64,000 nucleotides of DNA from Adenanthera pavonina (Eukaryota > Streptophyta > Magnoliopsida > Fabales > Fabaceae). The stretch covers positions 6,884,501 to 6,948,500 of the forward strand of contig JAIVEN010000012.1 of NCBI GenBank assembly GCA_026686845.1, written 5' to 3'. Below the pieces are notes generated by a model. It did no database searches and was not told the DNA's origin. It was given only the letters and a program-made list of their open reading frames with translations. The translations under genes were made by a program, and so were the position numbers. This document shows positions 46,878 through 60,100 of this stretch, piece after piece. Each line of letters opens with the position of its first letter. Within the stretch, counting starts at the first letter, position 1.

Positions 46878-49840
46878 TGTAATATCCCTATTTTTATGGG
46901 ATGTTATAAAATGAATAAAAGATGAGAAACAAGGAGAGATGAAAATGTTATATGCAATCGGGCTTTAGAAGGAATTAATTTCTCATTTAATTTTCAGAAA
47001 AAGTTATGTTTGGTCCTTAATTGGAAGTAATTTTCCATAAGGTCCTTAGCAGAAATTAATTCCAGAACTTACCCCGGAAAATATGCAATATACCACTTGA
47101 ATGAAAGTCCGCTCCAAGCTGAGCATAATGGTATAAGTATTGCATGCCCGGGAGGTCTAGGTTGAGAGATAGACCAATTTGAAAGTTAATGTGAATAGTG
47201 AAAAGAAAATAATAAAAAAAATTGGTCTTTGGGTGAAATTACAAGAAAGTGCCCGAAAGAATGGATAATTATATTTTTGACCCGGTTCAGGGGTAAAACG
47301 GTCATTTCTCATATTTGAAGAAAAATATGAATATTGAATTTTAAATCCCAAGAAATAAATTTTGATATCATAAAATGCATGAGGAATTGGGAAAAACGGA
47401 GAGACACCGTTAAGCGTGAAGAAGAGCAAAGATATCATTTTTCCCGGTTGAATGCAAAAATGAGAAATTATATTTTTGCCCCCCAAGAATTATGAAAAGG
47501 ACATTCATGTCCTTAAAGTCATAAAATTACGGTGAAGGAGTATGAGAAATGTCTTGGGAAAAATTACACCTAATGACCCGAAAGTTCTAAAAATTATAAA
47601 TTAGTCCCGGGTTAAGGGCATTTTCGTAAATATGAAAAATTATGGTCAAAATGAAGCTCTCAATGAGTTAGACCCAATGAAATATATTATGGAATTTATT
47701 AAGGTCAAAATAACATTTATTGGGTAATTAGGGTTTAATATTAATATTTTACCTGATAAAAGTCAGTTTAGACTGCAGGAAAATGCAGTATTGATCCAAG
47801 GACAATGATTGGACCTTAATAAAATATATTTTGGTTATAGATAATGATGTTGGACCAAAAATAATTGTTAGATAATCCTGTACCAATTTAATGACAATTT
47901 TGGCAAAAATACCCAATCGGTACGGGTAAATTTAATCGGTAAAGGGTATTTTGGTCCATAAATATTATTTAAAAAAATTTTGGCAAGAAGGAGGATGAAA
48001 CACGTATGATTTGTGAATGGGACATGAAGGGAATTGTTAGAAAAGCTTTTTAAAATAAAAGTAAATGAAAATAGAAATAAAAGTAAATTAAGTTATTATA
48101 TTATATAATTATCATCTTAAACCATCATTTCATCTTCCTCACGAAAACAAGACGTTGGTTCAGTGGAGAAGAAAGCCAGGAACGCGTGAGAGAGTGAGAG
48201 AGCAAAGGGGAAAATAGAATATTGCAAGATTTATCCCAAAACTTCAAGGTATTATCTTACAACCCTTTCCTTATGTCTCCTAGCAATTTTTAGGTATTTT
48301 AATGGTTATTTTCCCTCTATTTTCTTGCTGAAAGTTTCTACCTAGAGAGAGAGTAGAGAGAGAAAATGAAGGTATGGGAAAATTAAGCCATGAAAAGGGT
48401 TGTATAGGCCATAAAATGCAAGAATATATCATTAGATTACAAATTAATCGGTTAGTTATTTTTCTATAATTTCTGATAATTTTCTGCCCAATTAGGGTTT
48501 ATTATAGGAAGGGAATTTCAAGTTTTTGACCTCAAAAATGGATTCCTTGGGTCCAAAATAGGTTAGAATAAGTATGTTGTACAAGGAATGCATGATGGAT
48601 AACAAAGTGCAAATTTTAGTTCAAGTGAGCACTTTGTGAATGAAATTGGATAATTAGTGGTTAATGGCATTATTTTATGATGCTATAGGATACAAAGGAG
48701 TGTTAGAAGATCAAGGAAAGGGTTTGCAAAGTTTGGAGATTAGTGGAAAGCTCAAATGTAGTTAACTTACCTATCTATGCTTATGTATTGTCATTGATGT
48801 TGCTTGGTTTGAATGATGTGTTTAATGTTTGGAATGTTGTCTTGTGATGATTTGGCATTGTTGGTTGGATTGTTTGAAGGGTAATGTGACCCTGGGTATA
48901 TCCAAATACAAGGGGAAGTGCTGCCTAAATTTTTATAAAATGGTTATGCCAAAATGATTTGATTGCATGCTTAATGTGTTTTGAGATGAATACTTGCAAT
49001 ATATATGATGATATGTGTGCATGATGGTAGTTACTACTGAGATTCTTTGAATCTCACCCCTCTCCAAATTTCTAACCAATTTTAGGTTCAAGTTATGGCA
49101 AGATTACCCAAGAAAGGAAAGGCAAGGAGAAGCAAAGTAATGTTCAGGATAATGATACTTAGGTTGATACTATTATATGAGAGGTTATGTAAAACCTTAT
49201 GGGAGATAATTATGCTATGCTTCCATGTTAATATGTTCCTCTAAGTTCTTATGGAGTATCATGTAAGATAAAGGCAAGTTATGGCTATTTATGTATATAT
49301 GAGTGTGTATTTTGGAAAGTTGGGAGAATGCAAGAGACTTTTCTGAACATAGTTGGGAATTCGAAGTACTGTACATAACTCAATATGTTCAATGTATGAA
49401 TGTTTTACATGTATGAAAACTAGACATGTGTAGCTTTCCATAGACACAAAGATCCCTCAATTTGGAGTTGTGTGTGATTTATTGTGATTTTTCAAAGTTA
49501 TGGTCAGAATTAGGAATTTTTAAAAATGACCATTGCTACAGTACATATAATACGAACTCACTGTATAATTTGGCCAAGTAACTTCCCTGTTCAACATTTT
49601 TCCCATCTATAGTATCTTTTAAGCTATATTTAGAGACTTGAACCACATCAATATGATTTTTCTTGATTTAGTTATAAATTTTCAAAGTTTACTGGGTAAA
49701 AAGAAGTTAACCAAGGGAATGGTACCCGAATGAAATAAATTGGTTTAAGTTGTTTTATGTAATCAAGTCTCTAATCAAGTAACAGTGGACTTAAATATAG
49801 TTTAATACATGGGAAATGAGTGTAAGTATGAGGTGTTACA
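46878..49840 (+). mobile_element. Solo LTR (2963 bp), TSD TCAAT
   Basis: It starts TGTAATATCCC and ends GAGGTGTTACA, flanked by TCAAT at 46873-46877 and 49841-49845. It is the complete relative of the LTRs at 1-2645 and 16272-19577. The usual splice-donor-like site is altered here (AAGGTATT near 48247). The minus-strand 109-residue frame at 47157-47486 is fortuitous. Confidence 0.9.
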
Positions 49841-50305
49841 TCAATCGCACCTAAACTTGTTTATTTTACAAAATCTCATGCTTTTGCTTGGTGTTAATGC
49901 AAGAAATCACTTCTTCTTCCATCCCCATGATTAGACCTAAATTCATACAAAAAGAGGAAAGGAGAAAAACTCAAGGAAACCCAGTCAAAAAGAAGGCATA
50001 AGAATTACAAACTAGAACTTACCTATATTTTCTTGATTTTTCTCCCTTTTTCTCCTTCTCTTTTTCTTTCCCTCTTTCCTCACGAGCTCACCCTTCCTTG
50101 GCTACTTCGAAGCACTTTTTCTCTTCCTTTATAAATGTGTGTGTCGTCCAAATTGGGAGGGATTATATAGAAGCTTAACCAAAGTCAAATTACATACTTT
50201 GGTTAAGTTAAAGAAATTACTTAACAATTAAGCTGTGGTGAAAAAATAGTATTTAATTGCAATTCCTCCACATGGTGATTAGATGGCACCATTGAGAAAG
50301 GAATT

Positions 50306-52858
50306 TATAAGGTTTAGTATAATATGAGTTTTGATGATGACAAATATAAAGTAATAAGGAATAAATGCATCATATGTATCTAGCATATATAATATTCTTT
50401 AAAGAAGTAAAATGTGCATTAGCATGTATTTAATTATGTTTATAATGCATATATCATGCTATGTGTAAATATATCTAATATACTTTTATAATGATATATA
50501 AATTGAACTAACTACTTGGTTTGCAAATGTAATATATTAAATGTAGGATGGTCCAAGTAAGAAGAGTGAGCATTGGAATACAGAAATAGAAATCAATATC
50601 ATGCCTCACTCAAGAAAGAAGAAGAGAAAGGATGCCTCAAAAATGGATGATCAAAAGGGAGCATGCCATGAAGGAAATAACCAAGTGAAAGTGGAATTCA
50701 ACATTTGAAGACCTAGTTACTAGGTATATTTTATTTTCACTTACGTCTTAAGGTGAGATTAATCTTTGAAAATTACTTAATCTTGTTACCACATGTTTGA
50801 AATAAGTTAAATCAAGTAAATCTGATGTTAGCATACATTAAAGTTGAAAAACACTGACTAACAGACAAATTTTGAAGTTAATGCTTGAGTATTTTGTTGA
50901 AAATTTGAACTTTGGTAACTGAAATTTGAAGTTACAGAGATATTACATCTGACAGATGAATTTTAGGTTGTTGAAATTCAAATTTCGAGTCAAGCAAAAT
51001 TTGTGAAAAATGGAAAATTTGTCTGAAGTCATATCAAAGTTCGTTTGATATTAAAGTGCAAAAAGAGTTCAAAATTAGTCCCTTTGACAGAAGTATTTTG
51101 GATTTCAAAATTCAAACTTTAGAATGAAACTCAATAATTTACAATTGCATTTGACTAACTCATTAAGTTTTGGTTATCAAAGTAATACATCCTTGCTTTT
51201 AAACATAGTGAAATCTGATTTTCAAGAATCTAGAGTTTGACCTTTGATTAGTATTTTTAAGATATCTCTCAAAATACATATGGCTTAGATTTAAAACTTA
51301 TTTCATATGAAACTATACTTAATAAGATTTTCAAAGAAGGTTATTTCACTTAAAATAAAGGTCATATGAAAAAGCTATGGTCGTTTAAAATTGAGTAGTG
51401 AGATATGAATTTTCACTTTTGACCTCTTATCATTATTTTGATCATATCTCACAGAATACATTTATTTTTGAAGTATAAAATATTTCATTTGAAAGTAAAC
51501 ATTGAGAGCTTTCCAACCATAGGTCATTTGCCTGATTTGGAGTTAAAATGAGAGAGCTATAAATTCTACAAAATTGATTATAGTGAAAAGTTCAAAGTTA
51601 TAGAGGTTCTGCCACCAAAAAATGAATTTTGGGCCTCCAAAATTCAAATTTCGAAGAGAACCTTTGTGCTATGTTGAGCTTGCCACTAATAGACAAATTT
51701 TAACTTTTGAAATTCAAATTTCAAGTCTAATAAACAAATTTTGACTTTCAAAATTTGAATTTCGAATCTCCAGAATATGAAAATGCTTATGGAATAGCCA
51801 ATAGATGAATTTCCTCATCCAAAATTTGAATTTCAAAGAGCAAAACTGTGCCACATTGAGCTGAAATCTAATAGACAAATTTTGGGCCTCCAAAATTTGA
51901 ATTTCAAAAGGAAGAACTCATGCAACATTAAGCCGAGTACTGACAGATGAATTTTGTGTCTCCAAAATTCAAATTTCGAATGCATTGTAGCAATATGGAA
52001 TAACTGTTCATACTTTTCAGAAGAACTTTAAACTTGAAAATTTGTATGTTTCAACATGGGAAATATTTGTCAAGATAAAAATTTGAATTTTACCTTTGAA
52101 TAGACAAACTGCAAAGTTCAACATTAAAGTTGTTAACTTATGGTCTCTGCAAAATTCATCTATTGATACCCCAAAATTCAAACTTTGGATGTCAGACGCA
52201 TTAAATGTGGTTGGTGAACATATATTTTTGCAGAGTAATCATTTGGTAACATCTCTAACGGCTAGATCTTGTGTCTAATATCTAGTTACACCACAATAGA
52301 ACATTATTTGAACTTATGGAAAAAAATCTTATGAGAGTTTATGTGAAAATGCTGTCCATATACACAAAATCTTTCTATGTCAGCATCCTTTGAAAAACCC
52401 ACCTCAATAGAGTAAGCTTTCAATGTATTATCTATTCTTCAACAGAGTTTTGTTCTGTAAATATTTCCTTCTACATATTCTGGGTAGAATTTTAGTATGG
52501 CGAAATACTAAGGGATTTACACATCTTGTAAGGGTGTGGGGAGAGTGGCTTCACAAGTGCCTATTAAAACTTGTGGGATGTACTGAGGCTTCACAAGTGC
52601 CCAGATCAAACCTGTGGGATATAGTGGAAAATCCCAAGTAGTGGCTTGGGGACTGGATGTAGGCCAAATGTTTGGGCTGAACCAGTATAAATTGTTATGT
52701 ATTGTTCTTCATCTTCTTTATTCAATTGTTGTACTTAATTCTCTCTGTTCATCCCTATTTTGCTGCACACTTGGTGAAATTGGGTTGTAATCCAAAAAGG
52801 GCAAAAATTTTCCATCACCCAATTCACCCCCCTCTTAGATGCCCAGCCAAACCCAACA
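50306..52858 (+). mobile_element. Solo SIRE-type LTR (2553 bp), TSD GAATT
   Basis: Flanked by GAATT at 50301-50305 and 52859-52863. It starts TATAAGG (TG changed to TA), has GAGTTTTGATGATGAC near its start and ends with CACCCAATTCACCCCCC and CCAACA, matching the copia LTR ends read in that element's sense. Its middle repeats degraded forms of the copia LTR motifs (ACAGATGAATTTT, AAATTTGAATTTCGA). The opposite orientation to the intact copia copy shows independent insertion. The relative at 28947-28967 preserves the uninterrupted target (GGGGAATTATCTCC). Confidence 0.88.
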
Positions 52859-54208
52859 GAATTATCTCTAAAATACTGTATATTTTTTCTGGTCTAGATA
52901 TATCCTATACCAGTTACTTTTACCCGAACCGATAAAGTTATTTTTGTAATATTTTGTTATTTTATGAGTAAAGGATTAAAGTAAACTTGGATCTATGATT
53001 ACTGATTTATCCTGTCTCTTAAAAGTACTTTTTGTGATGTCCACTTACTTTTCTTTCTACCATTTTGCTTTTTGTGGAGCTCACATTACATTTTTCAATA
53101 TAAAGTTATTTTTTGATGCTTGACACTGATTATTTCTACATATTTAATTACTTAACCTCAATGCTATATACCACCAGGTTCATCTCATCGCAAGCTGTGT
53201 TTTGACAGTAATTTTTCATATTTACAAAATTACCTCTAACTTGCAGTAAAATTATAATTTTTAATTCTTTTAGGTTATTAGCTGTAATTTTTTCCCAAAC
53301 GTATTACTAACATGATTCTCCCCCTTTAGGGACTAACATAAAAGAATTTTGTTTCCTAGGACTAAAATATAATTTTCTCATTTTTCATCTATTTTGAAAA
53401 ATGACCTCTTTACCCTTTTCACTCATAACGATGTATCTTCATTTTCTCAAATTTTTTATACATTTTCTAATATGTAATATTTTAGGGATGTTACAATAAT
53501 TGGTTTAATATTTTCTAAAATATAGCTAAATTTTTGGCCAATAAGAAATTAAGAGAGAGAATGATTCTTCTGTCATCATGTATATTTTACTTGATCCATG
53601 TCCATCCTGTATTATTTACTTGAGGTCTGGACATTTTCCTGGTATTTTATGATATCTATTGATACTATTTGTCCATCAATGTGTGTAGAAAATATACTGA
53701 TTTGGGATTAATATTTATCTTACTAACTAGTTCAAATAGTATTTAATATAGGGCCTAGATGCTTTTCTTTTTTTCTTTACTGTGGGGCCCACATTTCCTT
53801 TTTCTTCTTAACTTTTATGTGAGACCCACATATCTATCTGTTCTCCTATATTTTGAAGTTGATATTATTTCTAGACTATACCTTTTGAGCTTAATACACT
53901 TTCCTAATAGGGTCCAGTATGCCAAAAGGTTCATTCCCTCATATGTATTAATTTTCTACATTTTTTTTTAAATTTATTATAATTAAGGGCCAATTTTGCA
54001 ATTTATTCTAGTTAAGGAATAAATATAATTCCTTCTAAAGACCACAAGATAACTTAATTCCAATTAAGACTAAGTATGTGAAATTACTATTTCACCCCTT
54101 GTTGTGTTCAATCAATATATCTAATTCAACATATTTTCCCACCATGTTTTTCTCATAAAATTTCTATGCATATCATAACAACACATTCATGAATTTGGGG
54201 ATATTACA

Positions 54209-54485
54209 TATTCTCTCCAAATTGTAGATTGCTTCCTCTCCTATTTGTATTTGAGCAACAGCATAAGAAATCTATGATTGGTTCAAAATATAGGTCAATG
54301 GTGACTAGAGCCTGATCATGGTGGAGGGTGCTAGTGAGATTACAATAATGAATCTGGATCTAAGATTAGGGGTCGATAGTGAGGTGTCTTGTTGTCGAAT
54401 TCACAAATGATTAAGGCGATGAGAGATTGAAGAGGGAAAGATTAGTGTAAGCACCTCTCTGAGAAAGCATGAAGTATAAAATTGT
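54209..54485. other. Unassigned sequence right of the minus-strand LTR
   Basis: No domain or repeat match recognised. If the LTR ending at 54208 is a 3' LTR, this would be the end of its internal region. Confidence 0.3.
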
Positions 54486-54683
54486 TTTTTCTTTTTCATA
54501 TTACTTTCTAGTACGTTGGTTGAGGAATCATTTGAACTTTTCTAGAATGGTTCCTTAACTAATGATTTTAGAAAGTCTAAAATTGAAGGATTTATTTACA
54601 GAAAAGCCAGCAGTCACATTTTCTGGAATGATTTTTTTAACTGTTCTAAAATGTATATGTTAAAATGTCTTTTTGTACTAGTG
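54486..54683. mobile_element. Possible CACTA-type transposon end
   Basis: The right edge, read on the minus strand, is CACTAGTACAAAAA (54670-54683), close to CACTA-superfamily ends. Inside it lies an imperfect hairpin around 54537-54577 (TTTCTAGAATGGTT ... TTTTAGAAAGTC), like subterminal repeats of such elements. I cannot find the other end or a 3-bp TSD, so this is weak. Confidence 0.3.
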
Positions 54684-55600
54684 TGAAAAGTGAGTAAAGA
54701 TGAGATATTTGCGTTCACTAGCAAAACAATGTGAGCACTGGTATAACAAAGAAGAAACACATAATATATGGTACCTCAACAAAAAAAGAGAGAAAAATTA
54801 AGATGAGATCCAAACACAAAAATATTCTTTGATCAAATTATGGATTCCCACAATTCATAATGTCTATAGCCAGATAGTAAATTCTCCTCAAAAAGACGTC
54901 ATGAGTTGTGGGAAGAGAAAGAATTCAAGTTAGATATAGTATGTGCCAAGATTTAAGTTTGTACGGTGTTGATATTTAATTTAAATCGACATACATTCTT
55001 ATGGAATAGGAGAAACACCACAACATGCAATTGATACTACAAGCACTTAATGACTACGATTAGGAAGTAAGTGAATAGATCCCTACTTTATTACTTTGTG
55101 AGAGTTAACCATCCTAAATTACACCTTTTCAACACATTTTCCTTCAGTTCGGCATACATTTGATATACATTTGTACATATCAAATACTCAAAATAAGAAA
55201 ATGTGCATTATGAACTCTACTATTGCATGATAGCATATTTTTATCATATTATGCATTCTTTTGTTTCAAGTTGGATACATTGGTAGTTTATGAATTTCCG
55301 TCTTTATGTAGGCCCTCATTGACGAAGATTGAAAACCACTCATGCCTTCTTTTAAAGCTAAAGAACCAGAGGAAGAAGTGAGACATGCACTTAGACCAAG
55401 CTTTAGGAGAAACAGAGCAAAAATAAGAGCTTGCAACTGAAATAGAGGGCACCGAGGTGAGCAAACGTTGCGCCATAGTATGGAAGATAGAATTATTGTC
55501 CAAAATCAAGTTATACCATGGCACCAATTAGCCCTACCGCAGTGTTAGCCACTATTAACCAAAATGTAAAGTTTCAATTAGATAGCATAGGTTGAGGGTT
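54684..55600. other. No gene or repeat recognised
   Basis: AT-rich sequence with short chance frames only (the minus-strand 79-residue frame at 55288-55527 has no recognisable domain). Nothing can be supported. Confidence 0.3.
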
Positions 55601-56600
55601 TTTGTATAAATTTGATCCACTTCATCTTCAACAACATTTTGGACACTTTGGAGGCATTTTGGATGGCTTTGTATGCTATGGTTTGCTCTTAGAGGGGGGA
55701 TTCAAGCTTGGGTATGGAGATTTCAAGAGATTGAGCTTCCTCCTAGGCTTCATCTCTTCTCCTTCCATTCCTTTCCTTGTATTCTTCTATGAGTCATTTT
55801 ATCTTGTATATTTGTAACTTTATTGTGATTATAAGTGGCTAAATAAGTGTTCCTAGGGTTATTTTGATCTCTTGTATGGATTAGACACTTGATCTCTTTT
55901 ATATTTGTGATTAATGATATAATTATGTTGGTTTTTCTCCATCCTTAATACATCTTATTAATTGGCCTCCAATAAGTTTATTGGGTTAGATTGATTAATG
56001 CTTGAGAGAGCTTGATTGAGTGTAAAATTTGAGTTAAACCATGTGGGAACTTAATACATGCGATGTTGAGTAGAGAGTTTTGTTGATGGGGTAGAGATAT
56101 ACTCTCTAACCGCACACAGTTACACTAGAACTTGAATTGGGATTATGAATTTAATTAATTGGTTAAGAGATTATTAGTTAATTAGTCTATACACCTATTA
56201 GAAGTCTTAAGAGAGCACTTTTAGGTATTGTAGGACTCTTGACTTGCATGATCAATCATTAAGAACAAATGAGTAGTCCTAAATCAATAAAGCAGTCTTA
56301 AGGAGTTAAATGAGTCTTTAAGAAGTATAAGAGGAAGAAATAACCCTAGGCCCTAAGTGCAACAAGTCCTTAATCAATATTCCAATTAATTAGTTTTCCT
56401 TGTATTTGGTAATTCATCTAGATAGTGAATTATTTATTGTTTGACTCAAATTAATTGAAAATGCAATGCCTGATGCTTGACTGCTTTTTACACAAGTCTC
56501 TGTGGGAGGGAAACCTTGCTCCCCACTTACTATTTATCTCAACCCGTGTGCTTATAGTGTAGCCTGGTAGCGAATAATGAGTCTCGAAAAGGAACAAATC
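55601..56600 (+). mobile_element. Possible LTR end and primer region of an Athila/Tat-type gypsy relic
   Basis: The text resembles the 3' part of long plant gypsy LTRs of the Athila/Tat type: ATAAGTGGCTAAATAAGTGTTCCTAGGG near 55830, repeated mentions of sequences like GACTTGCATGATCAATC, and ACAAGTCTCTGTGGGAGG at 56490, which recalls the conserved CAGTCCCTGTGGG end of those LTRs. No coding sequence survives. The frame at 55602-55817 is not a convincing gene. Confidence 0.35.
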
Positions 56601-57199
56601 CTTTTATTGATGCCCTTTAGGATTTGACAATATCATGAGAAGATGATTTGGTGTCTACTACTTTAGTATAAATCCTATAATCATAACTGATATAATCTAA
56701 AGGATTAATGCTAGGAAATCAACCAGATTTGATCATAGAGATATATGAGAGAAAGAAAGATCACCCAAAATTATATAGTTATACTTGTATCTGAAGTCAG
56801 CTCCTTAGGAAGTTATTTGAGTAACATCATAAGTGTGCATACTAATCATATGAGGAGGTGATTTGAGTTATATCGATAATTCAAGAGGGATTAGATTTAC
56901 CATGATGAGAAAAACTCTACCTAAGAGGATCTAGGGAATCCAAGACACAAAATTGAGTACAAGATGCATAGACAAGGGTAGACTTTTTGTGTTGGTCCTA
57001 TCATAGGATTCTTGGTAGAAGAACAACAAAAGGACACATCATACCCATGTAGTCATGGAAAAGCACTAAGTTTAAAATTGAAAGGAGAGAATAGAAGTTC
57101 TCTAATGATCATCCTATCAAATGCAAGTGGGAGATGTTGGACTTTGTTAGTTGGTTAGCCCTTAATGGCCTAAACTAATCCTAATAAATGCATGATAAA
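56601..57199 (+). mobile_element. 3' end of a decayed copia-like element with PPT and LTR start
   Basis: TGCAAGTGGGAGA at 57122-57134 followed by TGTTGGACTTTG is the typical junction of a copia polypurine tract and 3' LTR. The LTR continues to 57199, where another repeat starts with TGTAACAACCC. The preceding 500 bp is non-coding, so this may be a non-autonomous relic. Confidence 0.45.
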
Positions 57200-60100
57200 T
57201 GTAACAACCCATGAAAATAAAAGTTTGATTAAAAGTTAATCAAGTATTAAGTTGGGTTGAAAATCAAATTAGAGGGATCTTGCAAAATGATTCAAGCAAT
57301 TGGAATTTCAAGGAGTGCCAAATTTTGATTCATAGAGGTGTGGTTTGTGGTTGAATAAATTACAAGAACTTGTTTACATATCCAATGTTGTTAGATTGGT
57401 TGTACATTGCTAACGAGAACTGGGCAACTTTATAAATTGGAAAGTTTGAGGGTCAAAGGATATTGTTTTTGGAATGTGACTTTTGCATTCGAAAGTTTTG
57501 CTGTTCAAGATATGAGATTCACAACGTATAAATTTATTTATATACACATAAAATTTTTTTTGGAGCTATAAAACATTTTCTAGAGTGGAGAAAAACTTTT
57601 GCTACACATGCAAATCCTAAAACTCAATTTATGCATGCCATAAAATGATTTGTGAAAGGAGGAAATGATTTACAAGCTATATAAAACATTTTGGTGAGTA
57701 GGAAAATGATTTTGATGCTTTGGAAACATGATTTGTGTAACACCTCAACTTTTAAATGCTTTTCCCATGAATATTGCCTCAATTGGATGCAATAAAGAGG
57801 CTTATGAGAACTTGAACCAATTAAAAACCTCAAAAGTTTAAAAATTGTTTTCGTGTACTATCCATTCTTTTACCCAGTGAACTTTGAAAATTCATAACTA
57901 AAGACAACAAAGCATATCATATGGTTCAAGTCTCTAAAATAGCTTACATCTTGAATTTCATGGGAAAAATACAAAATTGGAATACAAAGATGTCTATTCA
58001 TATAGTTTATTTATCTAACTTTACTATTCATTTTTAACTTCTACTTTCTATCTAAATTCTGACCACAGATTTAACAATTCATAGGGTCATTTTATGCATT
58101 TTTAACATCATCTAAAAGCTCTATATGTCTATTTTCTAAAATCTTTATCTTGTATATTTATTCAACTTGCATAAGACCAAGCATCATTATAAACCTTAAG
58201 TGGTTAGAATAATACTCTACTTGAGCAGTTTTAGGAAATCATGTATAACTTCGATTAAATAGCTCCAATTTCATTCAAATTAGTGGCATTTTGTTCTTAA
58301 AACATAATTCTATACATACATATAAACTACTAAATTTTTGAAGCACTACCTTTCAAAGTAGGCAATACTTATAATAACAAATACAATTTTTGTAATACTG
58401 TCCAAATTTCACCCATAATTTTAAAAATTCATCATCAATTCTATACTTAACCAATTGAGATGGTCTTTAATTTCTGGAAAGCTGTTTATATCTACTTTCT
58501 AAGCACATATACCAGTTTGCTTTATACCCTATTTTGGATAGATTAACTCTATCTAATTCTACTCCATACTAAATATAGATTTCATGACCGTACATTAATT
58601 ATTTGGCCTCTTAATGTCTCTACCATACCAAGACTCATTCCATATTCATTCCAAACATTTCAAGTTTTCCAAAGGAGCTTGAACATGCATAATTACAGAA
58701 TTTAACAATTATACATAAACTAGTACATATTTTCAAAGCATAACATAATAACTTGTAAAATCAAATTATTCATCACTCTCTTCCTCCTTTCCTTTTGCTC
58801 TCCTTGGATTCCTTGCATTGCTTGAAGGATAGTGTTTAGGATGATGAGATTATAATAATCTCAATAGCAATTACATTTATACAATTATTTCTTACCATAA
58901 CCATGAAAACATCATTCAAATCACATTAGCACATTTAATAACATAATATACCATATTGTCAATCAAAATTTTGGTAAAGTTTTTCCGTAAAAAATGGACA
59001 TCTTAGGGTAAAACCATTACATAAAAACAACCAAAATCAATCATAAAACATCAAGACAACAATATGGCAATCATATATCTTCATAAAATCAAGTTAAAAT
59101 AACATAAAAGCAATAAATGTGAAAGCTACCTTTGATGCTTTCCCTTACTTTACCACTTGTTTCCAAGCCTTCCAAATGTCTCCTTAGGCTATTACATACC
59201 TAGATACACCATCAAATACTTACTTAATCAACTAAATTCTAGGGCCAAGTCTTAAAGAACTATACAAACCTAAAATTTCATATAGTTTGTCTTTGCCTTC
59301 TTCAAGATTCCAACACTTCTTCTTACGGTTTTCTACCATGAGGAATCCATTTTTAGCATCAAATCCATGAAATTTCATCTCTTTCCTACCCTTATACACT
59401 ACCCAAAAATCAAGGTAGTAAAGGAAAGAATGGATTTTTCCAAAACTTGTTCCAAAACTTACTAAACTTGCCTTTCATGAAATTTCTCATGCTTTCTTTC
59501 AAGTTTCATGCAAGAAAAACACATTCCCTCTCTATTCCTTTGATGAAATCTGGACTTAGGGAGAGGAGAAGAAAACTCACTTAAACTAGCTTAAACCACC
59601 TAAAGTTCATGCTTAAAGCCTTAAAGATCAAAAGATAGAAATTACCTTGAAGTAGCCAGCTTTTTCTTCTTCTTTCTTCTTCTGTTTCTCCCTCACGTTA
59701 CTCCCTTCTCTCTTGGTGGTCTGTAGTTACTTCTCCTCCCTTTCTTTTTGCTAGAGTCTATCAAGAATAGAGAGTATAAATAAAGAACCAAAAACCACCA
59801 ACTAATGTCACGTGTCTAATCTTGAACCTTCACAAAATTGAAGAAACTACCTGTTTCTTCTATTTACAACATGTGGTGATTTTGGATGCCACATATATGG
59901 GACATATTTCCAAAATACTGCATATTTTTCTTTATCCAGATATATCCTGTATTGGTTTGTTCTATACCTGGACAAATAACTTACTTTTTATAGTATTTTA
60001 TTACTTTATGGATATAGGATATAACTATATTTAGATATGCTTTTATTTTAATATCATGTCCTAAACAATATAAATGTGGGGTCCACATACTTTTTCTCTT

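Larger units (their letters stand above)
45394..53495 (-). mobile_element. Solo LTR (about 2576 bp net), minus strand, TSD ATAAT, holding two further solo LTRs
   Basis: It starts TCTAAGACCTC (a mutated TGTAACACC) and ends TTAGGGATGTTACA, flanked by ATAAT at 45389-45393 and 53496-53500. The body is interrupted at 46878-49840 and 50306-52858. Removing both with one TSD each restores continuous text that parallels 26739-29587. On the minus strand it has a TATA-like CTATATAATCCC near 50165 and ATAGGTAAGT near 50021. Confidence 0.9.
30444..54208 (-). mobile_element. Oldest layer of the main nest: minus-strand long LTR split by two solo LTRs
   Basis: Pieces 30444-30574, 45113-45393 and 53501-54208 join across insertions at 30575-45107 and 45394-53495. 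The joined text parallels 26522-30443. Its right end is GGGGATATTACA at 54208, followed by TATTCTCTCCAAA, which on the minus strand is a purine-rich TTTGGAGAGAATA just before the LTR. That could be a polypurine tract, making this a 3' LTR of a minus-strand element whose interior lay to the right. The left end is truncated. Confidence 0.55.

Noticed and set aside
47157..47486. A 109-residue minus-strand frame
   Set aside because: It lies antisense inside a solo LTR and the frame is not kept in the related LTRs.
55602..55817. A possible small host gene of 71 codons
   Set aside because: No domain, no neighbouring exon signal, and the region reads as the tail of a long gypsy-type LTR.
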